From: Chitinophaga sp. 180180018-3
Lineage (GTDB): Bacteria > Bacteroidota > Bacteroidia > Chitinophagales > Chitinophagaceae
NCBI RefSeq assembly: GCF_037893185.1
Contig: NZ_CP140772.1
Coordinates: 806,001-870,000 of the forward strand
Direction: 5' to 3'
DNA length: 64,000 nucleotides
A program made the position numbers and the translations under genes. Below, piece after piece: positions 38,255 through 46,394 of this stretch. Numbering within the stretch: the first letter of the stretch is position 1; each line of letters begins with the position of its first letter. The notes beneath the pieces are model-generated. The model had not been told where the DNA came from. It saw only the letters and a program-made list of their open reading frames with translations, and did no database searches.

Positions 38255-38641
38255 TTAATTAGCCGGAGCTGGAGGAGTTGAAGGAGCAGCAGCTGCTTTC
38301 TTAGCAGGAGCTTTCTTCTTAGGAGCAGCTTTCTTAGCAGCGGCTTTTTTAGGAGCAGCTTTCTTAGCAGCAGCTTTCTTCGGAGCAGCTTTTTTCTTCG
38401 GAGCGGCTTTCTTAGCAGCAGCTTTTTTAGGAGCAGCTTTCTTAGCAGCAGCTTTCTTCGGAGCGGCTTTCTTAGCAGCAGCTTTTTTAGGAGCAGCTTT
38501 TTTCTTAGCAGCAGCTTTTTTAGGAGCAGCTTTCTTAGCAGCAGCTTTTTTAGGAGCAGCTTTCTTAGCGGCGGCTTTTTTAGGAGCAGCTTTCTTTTTA
38601 GGAGCAGCTTTCTTAGCAGCCGCTTTTTTAATTGTTGCCAT
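38255..38641 (-). CDS. Lysine/alanine-rich histone H1-like DNA-binding protein
   Basis: A 128-residue, almost pure low-complexity protein made of repeats of AAKKAAPKK and KKKAAPKKAA type, ending PSTPPAPAN. This matches bacterial histone H1-like or AlgP-type tails that bind DNA nonspecifically and compact the nucleoid. It has no folded domain. The DNA is a corresponding tandem repeat of GCAGCTTTCTTAGC-like units, so copy number is likely to vary between strains. It lies downstream of rpmA on the same strand and ends in its own terminator. Confidence 0.85.
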   Translation of the reverse strand: MATIKKAAAKKAAPKKKAAPKKAAAKKAAPKKAAAKKAAPKKAAAKKKAAPKKAAAKKAAPKKAAAKKAAPKKAAAKKAAPKKKAAPKKAAAKKAAPKKAAAKKAAPKKKAPAKKAAAAPSTPPAPAN

Positions 38642-38705
38642 TGTTTTTTGAATTTGGGTTAGTAAAATAATTGGGTATAAAAAAAAACTTTATGGCTAAC
38701 ACTGA

Positions 38706-38984
38706 TTAGGCTTCCGCCTGAGCAGTGGTATCAAATGCTCTAACAGAAATGTAAGTTTTGTTTTCGCGACCTTTTCTGAATTCAACCACGCCATCTGCAA
38801 CTGCGAAAATGGTAAAATCTCTACCAATACCTACATTTTTACCAGGATGGTAAACAGTACCTCTTTGACGAACAATAATGTTACCAGAGATAGCTGACTG
38901 ACCACCGAAGATTTTCACTCCCAGTCTTTTACTTTGGGAGTCGCGGCCGTTCTTTACACTACCTTCACCTTTTTTATGTGCCAT
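38706..38984 (-). CDS. rpmA: 50S ribosomal protein L27
   Basis: A 92-residue ribosomal protein of the peptidyl-transferase centre. The N-terminus [20 protein letters not shown] and then LGVKIFGGQ and [10 protein letters not shown] are characteristic; the flexible N-terminal tail reaches toward the P-site. It follows rplU by 47 bp in the standard L21-L27 operon. Confidence 0.98.
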   Translation of the reverse strand: MAHKKGEGSVKNGRDSQSKRLGVKIFGGQSAISGNIIVRQRGTVYHPGKNVGIGRDFTIFAVADGVVEFRKGRENKTYISVRAFDTTAQAEA

Positions 38985-39031
38985 TGTATGATTACTTTAA
39001 ACTTTGTCTAAAAAATACAGCTCAATATAAA

Positions 39032-39334
39032 TTAAGCTATTTCATTGATTTTGATTCTTGTAAAGTGGGTACGGTGACCAACTTTCTTCCTGAAGCCTTT
39101 TCTTCTCTTCATTTTGAAAGCGATAACTTTATCACCCTGAACATGAGCCAGAATCTCTGCTTTTACTACTGATTTTACATCAGTGCCTACTGACAGCTTA
39201 CCACCGTTATCAGTTAACAGTACTTCGGAGAATTCAACTTTATCTCCAATATTTCCCTGTAACTGCTGTACAAAAATTTCCTGGTCTTTTTGTACTTTGA
39301 ACTGCTGTCCTGCTATTTTTACAACTGCAAACAT
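39032..39334 (-). CDS. rplU: 50S ribosomal protein L21
   Basis: A 100-residue ribosomal protein. The start is the ATG at 39334 giving MFAVVKIAGQQFKV, the conserved beginning; longer in-frame readings lack it. The C-terminal FKMKRRKGFRKKVGHRTHFT is the usual rRNA-binding tail. A good Bacteroidota promoter lies just upstream. Confidence 0.97.
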   Translation of the reverse strand: MFAVVKIAGQQFKVQKDQEIFVQQLQGNIGDKVEFSEVLLTDNGGKLSVGTDVKSVVKAEILAHVQGDKVIAFKMKRRKGFRKKVGHRTHFTRIKINEIA

Positions 39335-39357
39335 AATTATCCAAAATATAATTTCCG

Positions 39358-39389
39358 CAAAAGTAACCTTTTGTTTTCTAATAGACAAA
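39358..39389 (-). promoter_or_regulatory. Promoter of rplU-rpmA (TTTG-N20-TACTTTTG)
   Basis: On the minus strand TTTG (complement of 39386-39389) is followed 20 bp later by TACTTTTG (complement of 39358-39365). This is an excellent fit to the -33/-7 consensus of the Bacteroidota housekeeping sigma factor. Transcription would begin about 17-20 bp before the rplU ATG. Confidence 0.7.
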
Positions 39390-39598
39390 GTTTTTCGGTC
39401 TTTTTTAATCCACAATGTATAAACACATGTGGGAGACCGGGTAAAGCTTAATCTTTTCAAAGATACATACTTTCCTGAAATTTAAATAATTTTAACAAAT
39501 TCCCTATGTAGCTGCGGGCTGCAACATCCACATCTTCATGTTATTTCTCCGTCTGTCAAAATCCCCTATTTTGCGGTGCAAACCAAAGCAAATTTGTA

Positions 39599-39606
39599 TA
39601 CTTTTG
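39599..39606 (+). promoter_or_regulatory. Candidate -7 box (TACTTTTG) for the GH3 gene
   Basis: Exact TAnnTTTG match 85 bp upstream of the GH3 start. The nearest TTTTG upstream (39569-39573) is 25 bp away, slightly too far for a standard -33 element. Confidence 0.4.
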
Positions 39607-39690
39607 TCGTTTACGGAACTAAAAACAGATAGGATGGGAGTTAATAAAAATAATCCCCATCTTTAATCTATCAATCATAAAATAACAGGC

Positions 39691-41190
39691 ATGAAGTTTA
39701 AATCACTGCTGGCCAAACCATTTGCTTCCATTGTCCATAATAAGATAAAGAAGGAAATGACCAGGGCGGTAGAAGATCAGGAGGCTATCCTGCAGGAGCT
39801 GATAAAGACAGGCAGAAAGACGGAATTCGGGGCAGATCATAAGTTTAACGGTGTGCAGAACTATGAAGAGTTCAGGCAGGCTGTGCCATTAAGAGACTAT
39901 GAACAGTTTAAGCCTTATATAGAAAGGATTAAAGAGGGCAAGCAGAACGTACTGTGGAAAGGGCAGCCTATTTATCTGGCTAAGACCTCCGGCACCACCA
40001 GTGGCATTAAATATATACCCATTTCGAAGGATTCTGTCAGTAATCACATAGATACTGCCCGTAATGCACTGTTGAATTACATGGGAGAAACCGGCAATAC
40101 TGCTTTTGCAGACGGGAAGATGATCTTTCTTTCCGGTTCCCCTGAACTGGAGCGGGTGGGCGGAATCCCTACCGGCAGGCTTAGTGGAATTGTGAATCAT
40201 CATATTCCGCGGTATTTGCGTACGAATCAGCTGCCATCTTATGAAACCAATTGTATTGATGACTGGGAAACGAAGCTGGACAAGATAGTAGACGAAACGC
40301 TCAATCAGGATATGACCTTGATCAGCGGGATACCACCATGGGTACAGATGTATTTCGACCGGCTGATGGAGCGTACGGACGGGAAGCGGATCAAAGAGAT
40401 ATTCAAGAATTTTGATGTGCTGGTATATGGCGGTGTGAACTTTGAGCCCTACCGGGCTAAGCTGATGGCGTCGATCGGTGCACCGATACATACCATTGAA
40501 ACCTTTCCGGCATCAGAAGGTTTCTTTGCTTTCCAGGATACCCAGGATCAGGAAGGACTGCTGCTGAACACTAATTCCGGGATCTTTTATGAATTTATTC
40601 CGGCCAATGAGATTTTTAACGAAAATCCTACCCGACTGTCGCTAAAAGACGTGCAAACAGGCGTAAATTACGCTATGATCATCAACAGCAATGCAGGATT
40701 GTGGGGCTATAACCTGGGGGATACGGTGAAATTTGTATCCGTAAACCCTTACCGGTTGCTGGTGACAGGCCGTATTAAGCATTTTATATCTGCTTTCGGC
40801 GAACATGTGATCGGCGAGGAAGTTGAGTACAGCCTGATGAAGGCGGCTGCTGAGGAAAATGTGCAGATCACAGAGTTTACAGTAGCACCAATGGTACAAA
40901 CCAATGGCGAACTGCCTTACCACGAATGGTTTGTGGAATTTGAAAACATGCCGGGGAACCTGGCTGCTTTTGCCGAAAAGGTGGATAAGCTGATGAGGGA
41001 AAAGAACATTTACTATAATGATTTGCTGACAGGAAATATTTTACAACCCCTAAAAATACGACCGGTAAGAAAACAGGGCTTTATTGACTATATGAAAGCT
41101 ATTGGAAAACTCGGCGGGCAAAACAAAGTGCCTCGTTTAAGCAATGACAGAAAGCTGGCCGACGAGCTGGCAGCCTATCTGCTGAAATAA
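39691..41190 (+). CDS. GH3-family acyl-adenylating enzyme
   Basis: A 499-residue member of the GH3 (auxin-responsive promoter) family of the ANL superfamily, which in plants couples carboxylic acids to amino acids through an acyl-adenylate. The ATP-binding loop is visible as KTSGTTSGIKYIPIS near residue 95-109; VYGGVNFEPY and ETFPASEGFFAFQD follow, and the C-terminal domain carries GELPYHEWFVEF. Bacteroidota members are widespread and uncharacterised. It is full length and lies upstream of dxr and rseP, a neighbourhood commonly seen in this phylum. Confidence 0.92.
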   Translation: MKFKSLLAKPFASIVHNKIKKEMTRAVEDQEAILQELIKTGRKTEFGADHKFNGVQNYEEFRQAVPLRDYEQFKPYIERIKEGKQNVLWKGQPIYLAKTSGTTSGIKYIPISKDSVSNHIDTARNALLNYMGETGNTAFADGKMIFLSGSPELERVGGIPTGRLSGIVNHHIPRYLRTNQLPSYETNCIDDWETKLDKIVDETLNQDMTLISGIPPWVQMYFDRLMERTDGKRIKEIFKNFDVLVYGGVNFEPYRAKLMASIGAPIHTIETFPASEGFFAFQDTQDQEGLLLNTNSGIFYEFIPANEIFNENPTRLSLKDVQTGVNYAMIINSNAGLWGYNLGDTVKFVSVNPYRLLVTGRIKHFISAFGEHVIGEEVEYSLMKAAAEENVQITEFTVAPMVQTNGELPYHEWFVEFENMPGNLAAFAEKVDKLMREKNIYYNDLLTGNILQPLKIRPVRKQGFIDYMKAIGKLGGQNKVPRLSNDRKLADELAAYLLK

Positions 41191-41282
41191 CCATCAGCCC
41201 TTGATTTTATACACAGTTGTACCGATGGTTTCAGACAACTGATTCTTCCTTTTTTGTTAACTTTTAAAAGTAAATCATTGTG

Positions 41283-42449
41283 ATGAACAAACGAAAGATT
41301 GCTATCTTCGGATCTACCGGATCCATTGGAATACAGGCGCTGGACGTGATTGCCGCCCATCCTGATTTATTCAGTGTGGAAGTACTGACTGCACAGCAGA
41401 ATGCGGACCTGCTGATAGAACAGGCCCTGAAGTTCAAGCCGAATGCGGTAGTGATTGGAAATGAAGAGAAGTATAAGGAGGTAAAAGACATCTTATTTGA
41501 TAAAGGCATCAAGGTTTTTGCGGGCCCTAAAGCGATGGTGGAAGTGGCTACCTGGAGCTCCATTGATATGATGCTGGCTGCCATCATGGGATTTGCCGGC
41601 CTGGCGCCCACCTTGGCAGCAATAGAACAGGGAACCCCAGTGGCCCTGGCTAACAAAGAAACGCTGGTAGTAGCGGGAGATATTGTAATGGCTACCGCCC
41701 GCAGGAAAAATGTGTCCGTTGTGCCGGTGGATTCTGAGCATTCGGCCATTTTTCAATGCCTGCAGGGAGAGCCTTTCAGCAAGGTGGAAAAAGTGATCCT
41801 CACCGCTTCAGGCGGGCCGTTCCTCGGTAAAAAGCCCAATTTCCTCATTAACGTAAAGAAAGATCATGCCCTGCAGCATCCTAACTGGAGCATGGGTGCT
41901 AAAATAACGATCGATTCTGCCACCCTGATGAACAAAGGGCTGGAGATGATCGAAGCCCGGTGGTTGTTTGGCCTGGCTCCGGAAAGTATAGAAGTGGTGG
42001 TGCATCCGCAATCCGTCATTCATTCCATGGTGCAGTTTGTGGATGGCTCCCTGAAAGCGCAGATGGGCCTGCCCGATATGAAGCTGCCCATACAATATGC
42101 TTTGGGATATCCCGATCGTATTCAGAACGATTTTCCGAGATTATCGTTCCGTAATTATCCGACCCTAACCTTCGAGCAGCCCGATACCAAAACATTCCGG
42201 AACCTGGCTATTGCGATGGAGTCGATGCACAAAGGAGGAAACGCCGCCTGTGTGATGAATGCCGCCAATGAAGAAGTGGTGAACGCATTCCTGAAAAACA
42301 GGATTGGCTTCCTGCAAATGACTGAGGTGATAGAAGAAACGCTGGTAAAAGTGCCGTTTATAGCTGCCCCGACATTGCATGATTATTACGAGTGCGATAA
42401 TGCTGCACGTGAACATGCTGCATCCCTTATCAATGCGATAGTTATATAA
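41283..42449 (+). CDS. dxr: 1-deoxy-D-xylulose 5-phosphate reductoisomerase
   Basis: A 388-residue enzyme of the MEP isoprenoid pathway; it rearranges and reduces DXP to 2-C-methyl-D-erythritol 4-phosphate with NADPH. The N-terminal GSTGSIG (residues 10-16) binds NADPH; VDSEHSAIFQ, ASGGPF, the TIDSATLMNKGLE segment and the HPQSVIHS motif form the metal and substrate site. The ATG at 41283 is preferred over the GTG directly before it. It supplies isoprenoid precursors that the terpene synthase at 46395 would use. Confidence 0.97.
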   Translation: MNKRKIAIFGSTGSIGIQALDVIAAHPDLFSVEVLTAQQNADLLIEQALKFKPNAVVIGNEEKYKEVKDILFDKGIKVFAGPKAMVEVATWSSIDMMLAAIMGFAGLAPTLAAIEQGTPVALANKETLVVAGDIVMATARRKNVSVVPVDSEHSAIFQCLQGEPFSKVEKVILTASGGPFLGKKPNFLINVKKDHALQHPNWSMGAKITIDSATLMNKGLEMIEARWLFGLAPESIEVVVHPQSVIHSMVQFVDGSLKAQMGLPDMKLPIQYALGYPDRIQNDFPRLSFRNYPTLTFEQPDTKTFRNLAIAMESMHKGGNAACVMNAANEEVVNAFLKNRIGFLQMTEVIEETLVKVPFIAAPTLHDYYECDNAAREHAASLINAIVI

Positions 42450-42533
42450 ATTGCCATTAAAAATTAACAAAGAGTTTTGCCGGAATATGTATTAAAACAG
42501 ATATATTGGGCAGATTAAAGCAGAAACAATTAA

Positions 42534-43868
42534 ATGACAACAGAGGTTATATTGGTGAAAGCCGCGCAGTTAATACTGTCTCTTTCTATTTTGGTAGTGT
42601 TGCATGAGTTAGGCCACTTTATCCCGGCCAAGCTGTTTAAGACCAGGGTGGAGAAATTTTATTTATTCTTTGATCCATGGTTTTCCCTCTTCAAATTCAA
42701 AAAAGGCGAAACGGAGTATGGAGTTGGCTGGTTGCCATTAGGCGGCTATGTGAAGATATCCGGCATGATAGATGAAAGCATGGACCGGGAACAGATGGCC
42801 AAGCCTCCCCAGCCCTGGGAGTTCCGGTCTAAACCCACCTGGCAGCGACTGATCATTATGATTGGGGGCGTAACGGTGAATATTCTGCTGGCATTTTTTA
42901 TTTACGCCATGACATTGTGGGTTTGGGGAGATACCTACCTTCCCAATGCTTCCGTGAAATACGGTGTGGTAACAGATTCGCTGGCCCGCAGTATTGGTAT
43001 GCAGGATGGAGATAAGATTGTGGCGATTGATCACCGTCCGGTTGAGAAGTTTGAATCTATAGCAAAGAATATACTGTTGCATGAGGCAAAGAGTATACAG
43101 GTGAACCGTGAAGGAAAAGAGCTGAACCTGACGGTGCCAGAAGGTTTTGGTAACGCCCTGCTGAAGCAGAGAGGCGCATTTGTGATGCCGCGTATGCCTT
43201 ATATCGCCGACAGCACCCGTGCTGGCAGTGCCGCTGCTAAAGTAGGCGTGCAGTCCGGCGACCGGCTGATTGCTATCAATGGGATGGACGTACCTTTTTA
43301 CGACCAGTTTGCCAAAGAAATCAAGAAACATAAGAGTGAAGATGTAATTGTGAGTGTAGTCAGGGGAAAAGATACCCTTAACCTGGCCGCTAAGCTCAGT
43401 GAAAAAGGCGAGTTTGGCGTATATCCGCGCCTGATGCTGAATCTGGATACTACGAAGTATACCTTTTTACAGGCACTTCCGGCCGGGGTAAGTGAAAGCG
43501 TTGACAAGCTGGTATCCTACGTGCAACAGCTGCGCCTGATCTTTGTTTCCAAAGAAGTTAAAGTAACTGAATCTGTTGGCGGCTTTATGACTATAGGCAA
43601 CCTGTTCCCCGAAATGTGGGACTGGCGGGTGTTCTGGGAGATGACCGCATTTTTATCGATCGTACTGGCATTTATGAATATACTCCCCATTCCGGGGCTT
43701 GATGGCGGGCACGTATTGTTCCTGCTGTACGAGATCGTTACCGGCCGTAAGCCTAACGAAAAGTTCATGGAATATGCCCAGATTGCCGGGATGCTGATCC
43801 TGCTCAGTTTGTTGCTGTTTGCCAATGGCCTGGATCTATGGCGAAACCTGCTCAAGAAATTCTTCTAA
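42534..43868 (+). CDS. rseP: RIP metalloprotease RseP
   Basis: A 444-residue site-2 intramembrane zinc protease that cleaves anti-sigma factors and signal-peptide remnants. HELGH (H24, E25, H28) lies in the first membrane segment, two PDZ regions follow (one at about residues 220-285), and the third zinc ligand is in NILPIPGLDGGHVLF near the C-terminal membrane segments. Adjacent dxr-rseP order is typical. Together with the FecR anti-sigma factor at 60731, a substrate class is present in the window, but no specific pairing can be claimed. Confidence 0.95.
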   Translation: MTTEVILVKAAQLILSLSILVVLHELGHFIPAKLFKTRVEKFYLFFDPWFSLFKFKKGETEYGVGWLPLGGYVKISGMIDESMDREQMAKPPQPWEFRSKPTWQRLIIMIGGVTVNILLAFFIYAMTLWVWGDTYLPNASVKYGVVTDSLARSIGMQDGDKIVAIDHRPVEKFESIAKNILLHEAKSIQVNREGKELNLTVPEGFGNALLKQRGAFVMPRMPYIADSTRAGSAAAKVGVQSGDRLIAINGMDVPFYDQFAKEIKKHKSEDVIVSVVRGKDTLNLAAKLSEKGEFGVYPRLMLNLDTTKYTFLQALPAGVSESVDKLVSYVQQLRLIFVSKEVKVTESVGGFMTIGNLFPEMWDWRVFWEMTAFLSIVLAFMNILPIPGLDGGHVLFLLYEIVTGRKPNEKFMEYAQIAGMLILLSLLLFANGLDLWRNLLKKFF

Positions 43869-43875
43869 AACGTTC

Positions 43876-43909
43876 ACTGGCATTTGATTATCAAATGCCA
43901 GTTTTTTTT
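43876..43909 (+). terminator. Terminator of rseP
   Basis: A 12-bp perfect stem (ACTGGCATTTGA with TCAAATGCCAGT), 3-nt loop and eight T's. Confidence 0.92.
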
Positions 43910-43911
43910 CC

Positions 43912-43919
43912 TATCTTTG
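43912..43919 (+). promoter_or_regulatory. -7 box of ssrA (TATCTTTG)
   Basis: An exact TAnnTTTG match 17 bp before the mature tmRNA 5' end. It directly follows the rseP terminator, so ssrA has its own promoter. TTTG at 43883-43886 is a possible -33 element, at a slightly long spacing. Confidence 0.5.
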
Positions 43920-43935
43920 TAAGCTAACAGTTACC

Positions 43936-44307
43936 GGGGTTGCCTGGTTTTGACAGCATAGATCTTTGAAAGTGTAAGCATGCCGTGCGTTGGATAATTA
44001 GCACGTTAATCTGAATATTCAAACTTCAAATGGCGAATCTAACTACGCCATGGCTGCCTAATCAGAGATTAGACATCCATTATAGCCGCCCGGAGTTGTC
44101 GCCTTATGCGACTCCCGCCGCTGAATCATCAAACCCATAGGGATAGGTAATCATGGTTTCTGTGAGTGATTATTGAAACGCAAACGGATAAGAACGAGGT
44201 TGGTTTGTTGCGCCCCTGCTGAGTTCCGACATTTCAATGCGTAAATAAGCATGTAGAAAGCTTTCGGCGATTATGTTTGGACGCGGGTTCGATTCCCGCC
44301 AGCTCCA
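43936..44307 (+). ncRNA. ssrA: Transfer-messenger RNA (tmRNA)
   Basis: The RNA rescues stalled ribosomes with SmpB and tags the peptide for proteolysis. The 5' end GGGGTTG pairs with CAGCTCC at 44300-44306 to form the tRNA-like acceptor stem (two G.U pairs), and GGGTTCGATTCCCGCC just before it is the T-arm. The tag frame at 44032-44061 reads GESNYAMAA then TAA; with the alanine delivered first the tag is AGESNYAMAA. The genome carries A-C-G-A after the stem instead of ACCA, so CCA must be completed by nucleotidyltransferase. Pseudoknot boundaries were not resolved by eye. Confidence 0.95.
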
Positions 44308-44313
44308 CGAGAG

Positions 44314-44347
44314 AAAGCCTCAACGAATGTTGAGGCTTTGTTATTTT
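44314..44347 (+). terminator. Terminator of ssrA
   Basis: An 11-bp perfect stem (AAAGCCTCAAC with GTTGAGGCTTT), 4-nt loop GAAT and a T-rich tail follow the tmRNA. Confidence 0.9.
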
Positions 44348-44381
44348 TAGCTAGAACTTGCGCCCAGAGTTCGGATCAAGT

Positions 44382-45155
44382 CTATGTTATATAATAGTAC
44401 TCTTCTCTTAACACATCGGGTGATATCTCCATACACATATAATTCGCATTAGCATCTGCCGGAATAATAATTACCCCAAAATTGGCGTGTTGACGATTAG
44501 CCATCAATATCACATATTCAAATGATTCTTGTTTTAGAGCACGGGGCTGCAAATCTTTTATATTTTTACGCCTAATGTACTCATCTGCATGCTTTCTTGA
44601 AATAAACAAGAAGATAATATTTCTATTATTATGATTATTTATCTCATAACTTCCGGTTAATTCACCATGTAAATTAACTTCCATAAGAATATAAAATGGC
44701 TCTCCTCTTTGTTTAGAGTCAGGTAAAAACGTTTTCTTTAATTGCAAAGCTATCAGCTGAAAAAAATTTGGTAGCTCATCAATGTGCAGAGTAATTATTC
44801 CACTTTCCTTTGCTAATGCAGCGGCTCCTTTTTGAAAACCTGACACGGAAACAATCACTCCGATAAGATTGTTCACCTTTCTTATTTTTGATTCAAACTC
44901 ATGCACTCTACCTTTATCAACCGGAGCATTTGTATTTTTGCATTCAATAGCAACCCTATGCCGAACTCCAGCTTTTGTAAACTCGTAATAGATATCAAAT
45001 TCATTCGTATAACTACCTACCCGAATTTTAGCATTCTTTGTAACTACAATTTCATCCGTATAGGCAATATCCATGTTAAGCATCATATCGTAGATACGAT
45101 GAACATAATCTTCGAAATCCCTCCCCTTATTATTTGTATTTTTCTGAAAAAACAT
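44382..45155 (-). CDS. Mrr-like PD-(D/E)XK restriction endonuclease-fold protein
   Basis: A 257-residue protein whose N-terminal half has the core of the Mrr/type IV restriction nuclease fold: a helix with GRDFEDYVHRIY, then D54 in NEFDIYYEF and E71-C-K73 in VAIECKNTNAP, followed by KGRVHEFESKI. The C-terminal ~120 residues are not recognised. It lies directly downstream of ssrA, a classic integration hotspot, in A+T-rich DNA with no methyltransferase nearby. It could restrict modified DNA (type IV), or be a repair or housekeeping nuclease; defence is an inference. Confidence 0.75.
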   Translation of the reverse strand: MFFQKNTNNKGRDFEDYVHRIYDMMLNMDIAYTDEIVVTKNAKIRVGSYTNEFDIYYEFTKAGVRHRVAIECKNTNAPVDKGRVHEFESKIRKVNNLIGVIVSVSGFQKGAAALAKESGIITLHIDELPNFFQLIALQLKKTFLPDSKQRGEPFYILMEVNLHGELTGSYEINNHNNRNIIFLFISRKHADEYIRRKNIKDLQPRALKQESFEYVILMANRQHANFGVIIIPADANANYMCMEISPDVLREEYYYIT

Positions 45156-45214
45156 TTTCTTTTTTGTTTCTCTATTTAGCTCTACTCTACAAGCTACACT
45201 CCTTTATTACTCCA

Positions 45215-45694
45215 CTACTTCTTGTTTTTCGCAGATTTTGTTGAATGTAACTTTTTAATCTCTTTAATGTCAGCCAAATCCTGTTTTCTGCCAGACGCTT
45301 TCTTATTCTTCAAAAAATCGGATAGCCCTATATAACAGATCACTAAATCATCTTCTGCCTGAAGGCTTTGCATATGAATAGCAGCTTCATCAAATGTCAC
45401 TCCATCAATACTATTCAAGATATCTATTCGCAGAGGAGGATAACCTATTTGAGTGATATAACCAGCTTCCAGAAAATCACCCTTTTGCAAGCCTAATGAT
45501 GACAAACCGAATTCCCTGATAACTATCAAAAGCCGCTCGGCATTTTCTTCTGAAACTTTAATCCAGATATCAAGATCTCCAGTATGACGTGGCTTACCAT
45601 GCAGGGCAAGTGCATACCCCCCCACCACCATATATTTCACTTCATGCTTATTCAACAATTTTATAAAATCTTCAAAATCCTTCTCTAATATCAT
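45215..45694 (-). CDS. Nucleotidyltransferase-fold protein (DUF6036/MNT-like)
   Basis: A 159-residue protein with the minimal nucleotidyltransferase signature: GG at residues 25-26 in MVVGGYALALHG, then the metal-binding D40-L-D42 in RHTGDLDIWI and a third acid D91 in LRIDIL. The C-terminus is Lys-rich. Such proteins occur as antitoxins or toxins in MNT/HEPN-like and AbiE-like pairs, but no HEPN partner with its RxxxxH motif is recognisable here. Its ATG overlaps the stop of the upstream gene by 4 bp, so the two form a coupled pair. Confidence 0.75.
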   Translation of the reverse strand: MILEKDFEDFIKLLNKHEVKYMVVGGYALALHGKPRHTGDLDIWIKVSEENAERLLIVIREFGLSSLGLQKGDFLEAGYITQIGYPPLRIDILNSIDGVTFDEAAIHMQSLQAEDDLVICYIGLSDFLKNKKASGRKQDLADIKEIKKLHSTKSAKNKK

Positions 45695-46119
45695 GCCTTT
45701 AGTTTTTTTCTAACCATTTTGGTTTTATCCAACACCCTTCCTTTACCCAGCGATTGCCTTACTATGAAAGCGGCAGCAGATAATCTCTCAAAAGGAGTTT
45801 TGGACAACCAATAATTTACATCATGAACATAATCTTCTGCTTCTTTAAGAGCAACCCTACGTACAACTGGTATTATTTTTCTTGCAGATGCCATATCTGC
45901 CTTAGGCCTTAAATACACCTCTTTTCTTTCTACCCGCACTATTGCATTTTCATAAGCAATTTTGTCCTTGCTTAGGTAATTACTAAGAGTATTGTAATTG
46001 TACTCACTGTAACTGATACAAAAGTTTTTAAGGCTGGAAAAAACTTCAAATGGATTTTCAGGCCTGTTTTTCCAGTAAACTATAACTACACGCTTATTAA
46101 GGGAATCTGATGTTTTCAT
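45691..46119 (-). CDS. Uncharacterised partner of the nucleotidyltransferase
   Basis: A 142-residue basic protein of no family I recognise. The N-terminal part (RVVIVYWKNRPENPFEVFSSLKNF) predicts alternating strand and helix, and the C-terminal half is helical and rich in Arg/Lys (VRKKLKA). A short pattern near the N-terminus resembles DNA-binding accessory proteins but is not diagnostic. It is upstream of, and overlaps by ATGA, the nucleotidyltransferase gene; this organisation resembles toxin-antitoxin or abortive-infection pairs. That is inference only. Confidence 0.6.
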   Translation of the reverse strand: MKTSDSLNKRVVIVYWKNRPENPFEVFSSLKNFCISYSEYNYNTLSNYLSKDKIAYENAIVRVERKEVYLRPKADMASARKIIPVVRRVALKEAEDYVHDVNYWLSKTPFERLSAAAFIVRQSLGKGRVLDKTKMVRKKLKA

Positions 46120-46287
46120 AATTCGAATTTAACAAATATAAACCACATATTAGTCACGGTATTAAAACTAATAAAGCGATTTTTGTCTTAAAAAGACAGA
46201 TCTATCCATTGACAAGAACATTCAATGAATGGCAGATTGCCTCAAAATCCTCCAAAAAGTTCGATATTTTCCCGCTTCCCTCCACCC

Positions 46288-46330
46288 AACAGGACAAATT
46301 GAAATCATCTTCAGTTTGTCCTGTTTTATT
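46288..46330. other. Hairpin between the terpene synthase and the nucleotidyltransferase pair
   Basis: AACAGGACAAA (46288-46298) pairs perfectly with TTTGTCCTGTT (46315-46325), extended by TTGAA/TTCAG partly. A T-rich tail follows on the plus strand only. It may form the 3' end of the terpene synthase transcript on the minus strand, or end an unannotated plus-strand transcript. Confidence 0.5.
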
Positions 46331-46394
46331 TTGGCTGAAAGCCTCGGCCAGCGTATATAGTGTATGGATATAGAATAGTTACCAGGGAAAAGGG

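Larger units (their letters stand above)
39335..39690. other. 356-bp divergent region between rplU and the GH3 gene
   Basis: Contains the rplU promoter (39358-39389, minus) and a TAnnTTTG box at 39599-39606 (plus) for the GH3 gene. The stretch between them is A+T-rich and shows no coding sequence or strong hairpin. Confidence 0.6.
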
